NCBI RefSeq assembly: GCF_027923555.1
Contig: NZ_AP025523.1
Location: 2,174,484-2,238,483 of the forward strand
Source: Vulcanimicrobium alpinum
GTDB lineage: Bacteria > Vulcanimicrobiota > Vulcanimicrobiia > Vulcanimicrobiales > Vulcanimicrobiaceae
DNA length: 64,000 nt
Reading direction: 5' to 3'
Shown here: piece by piece, positions 25,080-33,442 of the stretch
Layout: each line of letters opens with the position of its first letter
Numbering within the stretch: position 1 is the first letter of the stretch
Program-made: the position numbers and the translations under genes
Notes under the pieces: model-generated
Seen by the model: only the letters and a program-made list of their open reading frames with translations
Told to the model about the DNA's origin: nothing
Databases searched by the model: none

Positions 25080-26099
25080 CTACCGACTTCGCCCTGCGGG
25101 CGCGGAGTTCCGGGACGCCGCCTGCATCGCATGCAGCCGCGCTTTGGCGGCCGGCGGGGCGAACGACGCGTCGATCGCGTTGGCCGCGAAGCGAAGAAGC
25201 GCATCCTCGCCGAATTCGCCGGCGACGTAGGCGTACTCGTCGAGAAGGGTCGTTCCGAACATGGTGGGGTCGTCGGCATCGATGGTGACGACGCAGCCGG
25301 CGGCGTCGAGCGCGCCCAGCGGATGCGGCCGGCCGCCGGGCGCGGCGCCGGTGAGGCGATTCGAGGTTGGGCAGATCTCCAGCGGGATCCCGCGCTCCGC
25401 CAGCAGCTCGACGACCGCCGGGTCCTCCACGGCGCGGACGCCGTGGCCGATCCGCTCCGCGCCCAGGATCTCGACGGCGGCGCGGACGCTCTCCGGCCCG
25501 GCCGCCTCGCCGGCATGGGCGACGCCGTGCAGGCCGCCCTCCCGCGCGATCGCGTAGGCGCGGCCGTACCACTCGGGCGGGTAGTTGGCCTCGTCGCCGC
25601 CGAGCCCGACCCCCACGACGCCCAGGTCGGCGAGGGCCACCGCCTCGGCAGCGCTCCGCTCGGCCCATTCGACCCCGAAGTTGCGGGTGAGGTCGGCGAT
25701 CAGCGTGACCTCGATCCCAAGCGGCGACCCGGCCTCGTCGAGGGCGGCGCGAATCGCCTCGACGGTCGCACGCACGTCGAGTTCGCGATGAAAGTACGTC
25801 CACACCGAGGGCGAGATGAAGACTTCCGCATACGCGACGCCCTGAACGGCGGCATCGACGACGTAGTCGCGCGCGATCTGCGCGAAGTCGTCGGGAGCGC
25901 GCAGCGTCTCGGTCACCTTCGCGAAGAGGAGCAGGAACTCGCGAAAGGTCGAGAACGCGTACGTGCGCTCCGGATCGGCGCGGTCGCCCAGGTCGACGCC
26001 GTATTTGCGTGCAAGAGCACGAAACGTCGCAGGCCGCACCGTCCCTTCGAGGTGGCAGTGCAACTGAACTTTGGGAAGCGCGGCAAGATCGACGGGCAT
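25080..26099 (-). CDS. add: Adenosine deaminase family protein
   Basis: A 339-aa amidohydrolase: HCHLEGT (His14, His16 metal ligands), GVGLGGDEANYPPEWYGRAY, VAHAGEAAGPESV, RIGHGV, CPTSNRLTGA and TIDADDPTMFGTTL (Asp-Asp). These are the adenosine/adenine deaminase signatures; the choice of adenosine over aminodeoxyfutalosine or adenine is not certain. It precedes dtxR by 4 bp and begins 47 bp from tRNA-fMet, which is divergent. Confidence 0.9.
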   Translation of the reverse strand: MPVDLAALPKVQLHCHLEGTVRPATFRALARKYGVDLGDRADPERTYAFSTFREFLLLFAKVTETLRAPDDFAQIARDYVVDAAVQGVAYAEVFISPSVWTYFHRELDVRATVEAIRAALDEAGSPLGIEVTLIADLTRNFGVEWAERSAAEAVALADLGVVGVGLGGDEANYPPEWYGRAYAIAREGGLHGVAHAGEAAGPESVRAAVEILGAERIGHGVRAVEDPAVVELLAERGIPLEICPTSNRLTGAAPGGRPHPLGALDAAGCVVTIDADDPTMFGTTLLDEYAYVAGEFGEDALLRFAANAIDASFAPPAAKARLHAMQAASRNSAPAGRSR

Positions 26100-26145
26100 C
26101 GCGTTGACAACGATTCGACTGCCGTCGTATACTTACCGTCGCCGT

Positions 26146-26222
<77 letters not shown>

Positions 26223-26226
26223 TGCA

Positions 26227-26266
26227 AACAGGTCCAGAGGGTACGCCTTTCTGGACCTGTTAATTT
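26227..26266 (+). terminator. Intrinsic terminator after tRNA-fMet
   Basis: AACAGGTCCAG pairs with CTGGACCTGTT (11-bp perfect stem, 13-nt loop), starting 5 nt after CCA and followed by AATTT. Confidence 0.85.
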
Positions 26267-27050
26267 CCCGGCGTCTGGCTTCTCTTTGAACGGGCTCCGA
26301 CCGTAACGCTCTTAAGCGGTGCGGAATCTGTCAAGGTGTTTGGTCCTGTTAGTCATCTGCTTTTTGTGAGCGCCTACACGGCGACCCCGTCGTGAGCGGG
26401 CGGATTTATCCACACCGCGGGCGGTAACACGATCCGCTTTGGCGATCCGCCGAAGTCAAGTCCCAAATCTGCTGTAATTCCGGTTCGTCGATCGCGTAAG
26501 TTAGGCTGCTCGTCTGTCTCGTTTTACGGCGGCCGGCTTGGCCACCGTCGTTGCTTTCCATTCGAAGTATTCGGTCATGTCGAAGTAGGCTCGGCCTAAC
26601 CATTCGTCGTTTTGCTCGGAGAGTAACGCGCCGACCATGCGAATCGCTGCGGCGTCGTTTGGGAAAATGCGAATGACTTTCTCCCGGCGACGAATCTCTT
26701 CATTGAGCCGCTCTTGCATGTTGCTCGTGCGCAGTCGCCGACGATATTTCTCCGGCAGCGGCAAGATCGCAAACATGTCTTCGAACGCTCCTTCCAAGCA
26801 CACGCACGACTTGGGCGCCGTTTCTGCGAAGCGGGCCATGAATTCCGCATATCGACGCTCGGCCTCTTTGCGATCAGTTGCGAGGAAGATCAGCCGAGCT
26901 GCAGCGGTTACGTTTTCCCGTTCTTTCTTGGGCGATCGTGTCCCGGCCCGTGGTGTATGAGAGGGTCGCCCTTGTAGCATAGAGAGCGGCCATCGTGGCT
27001 TTCGGCGAAGGTTGTTTTTGCAACAAATAACCGACCGAAAGGGATCCACG

Positions 27051-28249
27051 ATGGCCAAACCCAGTATCGCACTTTCCGAGCTCGTCGAAAAGGGCGGCGA
27101 CGTCGACTTCGTTCGCGAGATGCTCCAGTACGCCGGGCAGCGGATCATGGAGATCGATGTTGAGGAACTCTGCGGCTTGCCCTACGGCGAGCGCGGCCCC
27201 GGCCGACAGAACGCCCGCAACGGCTTCCGCGAGCGCCAATGGGAGACGCGTTCCGGCACGATCGGACTGCGCATCCCCAAGTTGCGCAAAGGTAGCTACT
27301 TCCCCGCGTTCCTCGAGCCGCGCCGCACGGCGGAGAAGGCGCTCACCGCCGTCATCCAAGAGGCCTACATCCAGGGCATCTCCACGCGCTCGGTCGACGA
27401 GCTCGTCAAGGCGATGGGATGACAGGCATCTCCAAGAGTCAGGTCTCACGGCTGTGCGAAGAGATCGACGAACGCGTGAACGCATTTCTTACCCGGCCGA
27501 TCGAAGGCGACTGGCCCTATCTTTGGATCGACGCGACGTACGTGAAGACGCGCTCCGGCGGACGCATCGTCTCGGTCGCCGTGATACTGGCCGTCGGCGT
27601 AAACACCGATGGGACACGGGAATTGTTGGGCCTCGCGGTTGGTCCGAGCGAAGCAGAGCCGTTCTGGATCGACTTTCTTCGCAGCTTGAGCCGCCGCGGA
27701 TTGCGCGGTGTCAAGCTCGTCATTTCCGACTCGCATGTCGGCCTGAAAGCGGCCATCGCGAAAGTATTCAAAGCAACGTGGCAGCGCTGCCGCGTGCATT
27801 TTATGCGAAACGCGCTCGCACATGCGGGTAAAGGGCAACGGCAGATGGTCCTCGCGTTGATCAACACGGTATTCGCGCAAGAGACAGCGGAAGCTGCGCA
27901 CGAGCAATGGCGTATCGTCTCCGAGCAGCTTCGGCAGAAGTTCCCGAAGCTCGCGGCGATGATGGACGACGCCGAGAACGACGTGCTCGCGTACATGGAC
28001 TTTCCCAAGGCGCACCGCAAGCAGATCGCCTCAACCAATCCGCTCGAACGGGTCAACGCGGAGATCAAGCGGCGCACCGATGTCGTCGGTATCTTCCCGA
28101 ACGATGCTGCCATCGTACGCCTCGTCGGTGCGCTCCTACTGGAACAGAACGACGAATGGCAACTGCAGCGGCGCTACATGCAACTCGAAGGACTCAGTGC
28201 CGTCAGCGATAATCAGCCCGCCAAGCTCTCCGCCGTGATTAACGGCTGA
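27051..28249 (+). pseudogene. IS256-family transposase of IS-B, one-base frameshift
   Basis: ATG 27051 gives [20 protein letters not shown] ... [30 protein letters not shown] ... [13 protein letters not shown]-stop at 27422. The next frame starts at 27419 (ATGA overlap) with [20 protein letters not shown] and holds the catalytic part (WIDATYVKTRSGG, SDSHVGLKAAIAKVF, TNPLERVNAEIKRRTDVVGIFPND). A single missing G in the GGG at 27416-27418 explains it. Either a lesion or, less likely, two coupled proteins. Confidence 0.88.
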
Positions 28250-28251
28250 GC

Positions 28252-29416
28252 TGTAGAAGTCAGGATTTGATCTGACGGTTATCGAATACCGGTGGTGAAT
28301 CCTCCTGAGGAGCCATCCATGAACAGCGACCGAAAAGTCATCAAGGCGAAAGTGGGCCTACTCCAGCTCGGCAAGCAGCTCGGAAATGTGACTGAAGCCT
28401 GCCGCGTGATGGGTTACAGCCGTGATAGCTTCTACCGTTTCAAAGACCTCTACGAGACGGGCGGCGATCTGGCCTTGGCCGAGATCACCAAGCGAAAGCC
28501 GAACCTCAAGAACCGCATTGCTCCCGAAGTCGAGGATGCGATTGTCGATCTTGCGATCGAGTTCCCTGCGTACGGTCAAGTGCGCGCAGCGAACGAGCTC
28601 GCCAAGCGTGGGATGCGTATGTCGCCGGCGGGACTTCGCGGGGTGTGGCTGCGACACGATCTTGAGACGATGAAGAAACGGCTCAAAGCGCTGGAAGCAA
28701 AGAGCGCCCAAGATGGGCTCGTCCTGACTGAGGCGCAAGTCGTCGCGCTGGAGCGTGCCAAGCTCGAGAAAGAAGCGCACGGCGAGTTCGAGAGTGAGTG
28801 CCCCGGCTACTGCGGCGCGCAGGACACCTTCTTCGTTGGGACGATGAAGGGCGTCGGCCGCATCTACCAGCAGACCTTCATCGACACCTATGCGAAGGTG
28901 GGCGTCGCGAAGCTCTATTTGGACAAGACACCAATCACTGCGGCCGACCTGCTCAACGATCGCGTGTTACCGCTATACGAAGAGTACGGGATTACGTTGC
29001 AACGGATCCTGACCGACCGCGGCACGGAGTTTTGCGGGCGTGAGGGACATCCGTACGAGCTCTACCTGGCGATCGAAGACATCGACCACACCCGAACGAA
29101 GGCACGCCATCCGCAGACCAACGGCATCGTCGAGCGTTTTCACAAAACGATGCTTGATGAGTTTTATCGGATCGCGTTTCGCAAGACGATCTACACGTCG
29201 CTCGAGCAACTGCAGCGGGACCTCGATGCGTGGACCGAGGAGTACAACACGCAGCGTCCGCATCAAGGACGCTGGTGCTACGGCAAGACGCCGATGCAGA
29301 CATTCGTCGACAGTGTCTCCCTTGCGAAAGAGAAACAGATCGCTTAGACTGAAACCCAACCTATCTGACACTACCGCAAGATCGTACGACTGTCAGATCA
29401 CATAGTAGCTAGTACA
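28252..29416 (+). mobile_element. IS481-family element inside IS-B
   Basis: 1165 bp starting TGTAGAAG and ending CTAGTACA (TGT...ACA as in IS481). The 28-bp ends, counted with the adjoining bases, share 21 positions including TGATCTGAC. The target duplication GCTGAGC is perfect (28245-28251, 29417-29423). It begins 2 nt after the IS-B transposase stop codon. Confidence 0.92.
28319..29347 (+). CDS. IS481-family transposase
   Basis: 342 aa: N-terminal helix-turn-helix ([33 protein letters not shown]), then an rve integrase core ([64 protein letters not shown]) and a C-terminal [27 protein letters not shown] precedes ATG 28319 by 8 nt. The gene appears intact, so this element may be active. Confidence 0.93.
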   Translation: MNSDRKVIKAKVGLLQLGKQLGNVTEACRVMGYSRDSFYRFKDLYETGGDLALAEITKRKPNLKNRIAPEVEDAIVDLAIEFPAYGQVRAANELAKRGMRMSPAGLRGVWLRHDLETMKKRLKALEAKSAQDGLVLTEAQVVALERAKLEKEAHGEFESECPGYCGAQDTFFVGTMKGVGRIYQQTFIDTYAKVGVAKLYLDKTPITAADLLNDRVLPLYEEYGITLQRILTDRGTEFCGREGHPYELYLAIEDIDHTRTKARHPQTNGIVERFHKTMLDEFYRIAFRKTIYTSLEQLQRDLDAWTEEYNTQRPHQGRWCYGKTPMQTFVDSVSLAKEKQIA

Positions 29417-30667
29417 GCTGAGCGCTACCCTCGCCGAGCCACCGCTCGTACACCACGGCTGGGGACACGATCTCTTGGGCGCGTGATCGAGCAAGTTCTT
29501 CATCACGTGGAACTGGCAACGCTGCCATGTCGCGCCGACGAATTGCTTGGCGATCGCCTCGCGTAAGCCCGAGTGATTGTCGGAGACGGCAACGTCGACG
29601 CCGTGCAAGCCGCGTGCTTTGAGGCCGCGAAAGAACTCGTTCCACGTCGCAAAGCTCTCCGAATCGCCGATCGAAAGACCAAGGATCTCGCGGTATCCGT
29701 CAGCACGAATGCCGCTCGCGATGAGCAGCGCTTTGCTGACGACGCTCTTGTCGGTGCGCACCTTCGTGAAGAGCGCGTCAACGATGATGAACGGGTACGC
29801 CGCGTCGAGCCGACGATTCAAGAATCCCGCGACCGGCTCGTCAAGGGCCTTCGCGAGGCGACTGACCGTCGACTTCGAAAACGACGTCCCACACAGACCT
29901 TCGGTTATCCGCGTGACCTTCCGCGTCGAGACGCCGTTGACGACCATCTCCATCAGGCCCACGACAAAGGCTTGTTCGCTGCGGCGATAACGCTCAAAGA
30001 TGTCGGTTGAGAAGCTGCCGTCGCGCGTCTGCGGCACGCGCAGGACCAGCGAGCCGACGCGGGTCGAGAGCTGTCGATCGCGATACCCATTCCGATAGCC
30101 CTCCCGTTCTTGACAGCGTTCGTACCGCTCGGCGCCCAGATGATCGCGCATCTGCGCCTCGAGCACTTGGTTCAAAATCGTTTCGACGAGCTTCCCGAGC
30201 GCCGCAGGTTGATCGAGCAACGCTGGAATCGCGTCGCGGGATAGGGTAAGATCGTAATCGGCCACCGTTCCGGTCCTTTCGATTGAAGTGTTGTCAACGT
30301 CAATCTTCGAACCGGAGCGGTGGCTACCCGCCCGCTGAATTTACATCAATTATAGGGACTCTGCCCCGATGAATCGTTCCGGTTTGGCGCGGTAAGCCGC
30401 GAGCATCACGTCGTGTCTGGCGGCGAGCACGCGGTCCGCCTGGCCGTGATGCACCATTGCCGGCGTCAGCATCGCGATTCCGGAGTGCCGGTGCTCGTTG
30501 TTGTACCAGGTCATGAACTCACCAACGAAATCGTGCCCGTGCTCAAACGACCCAAATCGATCGGGGAATTCGGGATGGTACTTCAGCGTGCGGAACCTCT
30601 CTGTGTCAACGTGAGGTGAGACCACCAAGCCGGAACAAATACTGAGGGCGAGCAAGGCTACCGAACC

Positions 30668-31048
30668 ATGATCCAAGACGTGGACCTTCCCAAGAAAGCC
30701 TCCCGCCGCGTTTTCTCCGAGGAAAAGCGCCGCGAGATCGTCGCCGAATACGACGCCGCCGCAACGCCCGCCGAGCGCGCCGCGGTTCTCCGCCGACACG
30801 GCATCTACACTTCGTCCGTTTCGAACTGGCGCAAGCATATCGCGGCAAGCGTCCCTCGCGCGCCGCGTGGACGCCGTCCAGATCCGGATGCGACGGAGAC
30901 GCGTCGCCTGCACGATCAGATTGCCCGACTCGAGCGCAAGCTTGCGAAGTCGGAGAGGACCGTCGCCGCCCTGGGAAAAGCGCACGCGCTCTTGCAGATG
31001 CTCGCCGAGCAGGACGCGGAACCCCAGGCGAGTTCGAGGGAATCGTGA
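30668..31048 (+). CDS. IS3-family OrfA (IS-C)
   Basis: 126 aa: RRVFSEEKRREIVAEYDAAATPAERAAVLRRHGIYTSSVSNWRKHI is the HTH, followed by a leucine-zipper helix (ETRRLHDQIARLERKLAKSERTVAALGKAHALLQML). It binds the element ends. It ends in GTGA overlapping the OrfB start by 4 nt. Confidence 0.9.
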   Translation: MIQDVDLPKKASRRVFSEEKRREIVAEYDAAATPAERAAVLRRHGIYTSSVSNWRKHIAASVPRAPRGRRPDPDATETRRLHDQIARLERKLAKSERTVAALGKAHALLQMLAEQDAEPQASSRES

Positions 31049-32037
31049 ACGACCTTGCGACCGTCGTCGGGCGGCGCTACGCTTCACGTATTCTCAACGC
31101 GTCTCGTGCGACGTTGTATCGGCGCGCACGAACCGCCGCAGTGATCGAGCCGCTCTCGCGACCGCGGCGTGCTTCGTCGCGCGCATTGACGCCGTCTGAG
31201 GTTGAGAACGTTTCTGCCGTGCTGCATCAGGAACGCTTCGCAGACCGAAGCGTGCGCTCGATCTACGCCATGCTTTTGGACGAGGGGGAGTATTTCTGCT
31301 CGATCTCGACGATGTATCGCATCCTGCGTCAGACCGGGGAAACGACCGAACGGCGGCGTCTTGCGACGCATCCGGCACGCGTTAAGCCGGAGCTTCTCGC
31401 GACGATGCCGTGCCAGGTGTGGTCGTGGGATATTACGCGGCTTCCCGGAACGCGGAAGTGGACGTACTTCCATCTGTACATGATCGTCGACGTATTCAGT
31501 CGGTACCTCGTCGGTTGGCGCGTGGAGGCGCGCGAAGACGCGCAACTGGCCGAGGAGCTCTTCGCCCAGACATTCACGGCGCAACGCGTCGACACGTCGC
31601 AGCTCACGGTGCACGGCGACAACGGCGCGGCGATGACGTCCAAGACGCTCGCGCAGCTTTTCAGCGATCTGGCGGTCACGCGCAGTCACTCGCGCCCGCA
31701 CGTTTCGAACGACAACCCGTTCAGCGAGTCGCTCTTCAAGACGCTCAAGTACGGGCCGTCGTATCCCGAGCACTTTGAGACGATCGAGGAGGCACGCGCC
31801 TGGTGTGGTCGATTCGTAAAATGGTACAACAACGAGCACCGGCACACGGGCATTGCGCTACTCACGCCGAGCGACGTGCATCATGGACGCGCCGAGCAGC
31901 GGCGCGACGCGCGCCGTACGGTTCTCCGGCACGCTTGGGAACGTAACCCCGACCGTTTCGTTCGCGGTCAACCGGAGCCGCCGGCTCTCGAGCCGACGAC
32001 CTACATCAACCGACCCGAACTCCTAAAAGCCGCGTAA
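31045..32037 (+). CDS. IS3-family OrfB transposase (IS-C)
   Basis: 330 aa from GTG 31045: HTH_21 segment (FADRSVRSIYAMLLDEGEYFCSISTMYRILR), then rve core with WSWDITRLPG, VHGDNGAAMTSKTL, SHSRPHVSNDNPFSESLFKTLKYGP and WYNNEHRHTGIALLTPSDVHHG. No slippery A-run is seen at the orfA/orfB junction; the 4-nt overlap suggests coupling instead of -1 frameshifting. Looks intact. Confidence 0.92.
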   Translation: MNDLATVVGRRYASRILNASRATLYRRARTAAVIEPLSRPRRASSRALTPSEVENVSAVLHQERFADRSVRSIYAMLLDEGEYFCSISTMYRILRQTGETTERRRLATHPARVKPELLATMPCQVWSWDITRLPGTRKWTYFHLYMIVDVFSRYLVGWRVEAREDAQLAEELFAQTFTAQRVDTSQLTVHGDNGAAMTSKTLAQLFSDLAVTRSHSRPHVSNDNPFSESLFKTLKYGPSYPEHFETIEEARAWCGRFVKWYNNEHRHTGIALLTPSDVHHGRAEQRRDARRTVLRHAWERNPDRFVRGQPEPPALEPTTYINRPELLKAA

Positions 32038-32739
32038 CTTCCGGTCGGGACTCCGAGAAGGGGTTATCGTCGCTAACGTGCGGACGGCTGTGCGAACGTA
32101 CGACGCCGAGCTTGTCCATCAGGGCGCACACGGGTTGCGCCGTCATCTCCGCGCCGCGATCGGCGTGAACGATCGCGTGCCCGGGCTGGATGCCTTCACG
32201 TTCCAGCGTCTGCGCGATGAAGTGCCGTGCGAGTTCGGCGTTGGCCCGATGCACGAGCATCCAGCCGACGACAAACCGGCTGAAGATGTCGAGCATCACC
32301 AGCAGCGAGAACCACTCACCCGGGTGCGGGCCGCGCAGCTTCGTGATATCCCACGAGAAAACTTGACGCGGACCGGTGGCCACCAGTTCGGGCTTACGGT
32401 ACTCCGGATGACGTGCAATACGGCGACGTTCGCGCACCTCCGCGTTTGCTCGCAGCAGGCGGTACATCGTGCTCACCGAGCACAGGTAGATACCTTCGTC
32501 CAGCAAGGTCGCGTGGATCGTCGCCGGCGCGCGATCGGCAAACCGCTCGCCATGCAGCACCGCGAGCACCTCAGCTTGCTCGTGTTCGCTCAGTGCTCTT
32601 CTCGAGCGCCGGCGCGAGATCACGGACGGAAGTCGTTCCGGCGTGCCGTTTAGGCGGCGCCGCAGCGTCGAGCGGCTGATGCCCGCTGCAGTGCACAACG
32701 CGCGCTGCGGAATCTCGTGGGCAAGTTCCAGCGCCGCAC

Positions 32740-33158
32740 TCATTCTGCGTTCTCGTTCGTCTCGGGGCTCTCCAGATCGACGCCCAGGAGCCCCGCAAAT
32801 TTTTTTGGATATCGTTTATGAGCTCGGCGCGCGCCAACTGGCGACGGAGTTTCCGGTTTTCCCGCTCGAGTTCTTTGAGCCGCTGCGCAACCTCGTCGGC
32901 TTGCATTTTGGCTTTTGCACGTTGGCGCACCGCACCTGGATCGAGGTCGCCTTGATCGCGCTGCCTTCGCCAGGCATAGAGCTGCGATGAGTAAATACCT
33001 TCGCGCCGGAGAAACGCTCCGATCGTGCCGGCTGGACGCGCATCAGCCTCGCGCACGATGCGCAGCTTCTCGGCGGCGGAGAACCGACGTCGCTGAGGTT
33101 TTTGGGGTGAACTGGTTGCCTTGATTTCCGTTGAAACGGTTCCGTTCGAGGACTGCAT
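32740..33158 (-). CDS. IS3-family OrfA of IS-D with an A7 slippery site
   Basis: Starts MQSSNGTVSTEIKATSSPQK, HTH RRRFSAAEKLRIVREADARPAGTIGAFLRREGIYSSQLYAWRR, then a leucine zipper to ELINDIQ. At CAAAAAAATTTG (about 32805-32816) the zero frame goes astray (QKNLRGSW...). Moving back one base, or one more A, gives KKFAGLLGVDLESPETNENA E-stop, the usual IS3 OrfA tail, whose TGA overlaps the OrfB ATG. Either programmed/transcriptional slippage or loss of an A. OrfB itself is broken. Confidence 0.8.
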
Positions 33159-33301
33159 CTGTTGCAGGACTTTCTCGCCCCCGCGTGCTTTGCATCGTTC
33201 CGGATGTTTTCCACAGTATCCCCGTTATCCACAGCTCTGCTGCTGCGACGAACGTTGTACAAAAAACTCCCTATGCTACCGGTACCACTCTATCTTGACA
33301 C

Positions 33302-33312
33302 GGGGGGGGGGG
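33302..33312. repeat. G11 homopolymer at the outer edge of IS-D
   Basis: Eleven consecutive G right after ...CTTGACAC. The stretch from here to 33442, before IS-A copy 3, has no gene that I can support. Confidence 0.8.
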
Positions 33313-33442
33313 TGCGCCAGCCAGGGGTCCGGGCCTTGTCTAGAGCGGCCTCTGTCGTGCATCCTGAAGAACGGCCGTTCAAACCATCCCTTTGTAGCAC
33401 CGACTTCGCCCAGCAACATCCGCAACTGACGCTCAGCCGGTG

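Larger units (their letters stand above)
26934..29472 (+). mobile_element. IS-B, second IS256-family element, carrying an IS481 insertion
   Basis: The ends are 30-bp inverted repeats with about 25 matches, both starting GATCGTGTCCC and sharing CGTGGTGTA. The target duplication TCTTGGGC is perfect (26926-26933 and 29473-29480), 8 bp as expected for IS256. Without the IS481 element and its 7-bp duplication the element is 1367 bp. Confidence 0.95.
26501..30265 (-). pseudogene. IS256-family transposase of IS-A copy 2, interrupted
   Basis: GTG 30265 begins MADYDLTLSRDAIPALLDQP and reads through TRDGSFSTDIFERYRRSEQ without the 11-nt deletion of copy 1, to NLLDHAPK. IS-B is inserted there (26934-29472). 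The C-terminal half (KERENVTAAARLIFLATDRK ...) resumes at 26925 and ends at 26501. Without the insertion it would encode an intact transposase. Confidence 0.92.
26454..30365 (-). mobile_element. IS-A copy 2 (IS256 family), split by IS-B
   Basis: Same ends as IS-A copy 1 (AGTCAAGTCCC... and ...GACTCTGCC), flanked by CCGA on both sides (26450-26453, 30366-30369). It interrupts orfB of IS-D, and excision with one CCGA restores ATC-GGC-GGA (Ile-Gly-Gly) in frame. Subtracting the inserted 2539 bp plus one 8-bp duplication leaves 1365 bp, the size of the intact copy. Confidence 0.9.
30602..32050 (+). mobile_element. IS-C, IS3-family element inside IS-D
   Basis: It starts TGTGTCAACG and ends at 32050, flanked by CTC on both sides (30599-30601, 32051-32053), a 3-bp duplication as is usual for IS3. 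Removing it rejoins the IS-D orfB as NPFSE-R-FRTLKY in frame. The right end shows no clear inverted match to the left end, so exact ends are less sure than the position. Confidence 0.8.
26374..32743 (-). pseudogene. IS3-family orfB transposase of IS-D, in three pieces
   Basis: Piece 1 (32743-32054) carries the start MSAALELAHEIPQRALCTAA, QVFSWDITKLRGP and HADRGAEMTAQPV, then SHSRPHVSDDNPFSE. Piece 2 (30598-30370) continues FRTLKYHPEFPDRFGSFEHG and on to YNNEHRHSGIAMLTPAMVHHG and PERFIG. Piece 3 (26453-26374) ends GGSPKRIVLPPAVWINPPAHDG VAV-stop. The joined protein is a normal rve-type IS3 OrfB with its DDE residues. Piece 3 is recognisable only by its frame and by likeness to the IS-C OrfB tail (YINRPE). 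Confidence 0.85.
26329..33300 (-). mobile_element. IS-D, IS3-family element split by IS-C and IS-A copy 2
   Basis: Both ends read TGTCAAG inward (26329 on the + strand; TGTCAAGATAGAG on the minus strand from 33300), with a further TGGT..C..G.TAG match inside. Between them is one IS3-type orfA-orfB pair on the minus strand, cut twice. Removing IS-C (30602-32050) and IS-A copy 2 (26454-30365) with one copy of each flanking repeat rejoins orfB in frame. About 1.6 kb of own sequence. No target duplication seen at its outer ends. Confidence 0.8.

Noticed and set aside
26406-33233. DnaA-box-like 9-mers TTATCCACA at 26406-26414 and 33225-33233, and TTTTCCACA at 33207-33215
   Set aside because: They lie within IS-D (one in the orfB 3' end) and are not accompanied by dnaA, dnaN or an AT-rich unwinding region, so no replication origin is called.
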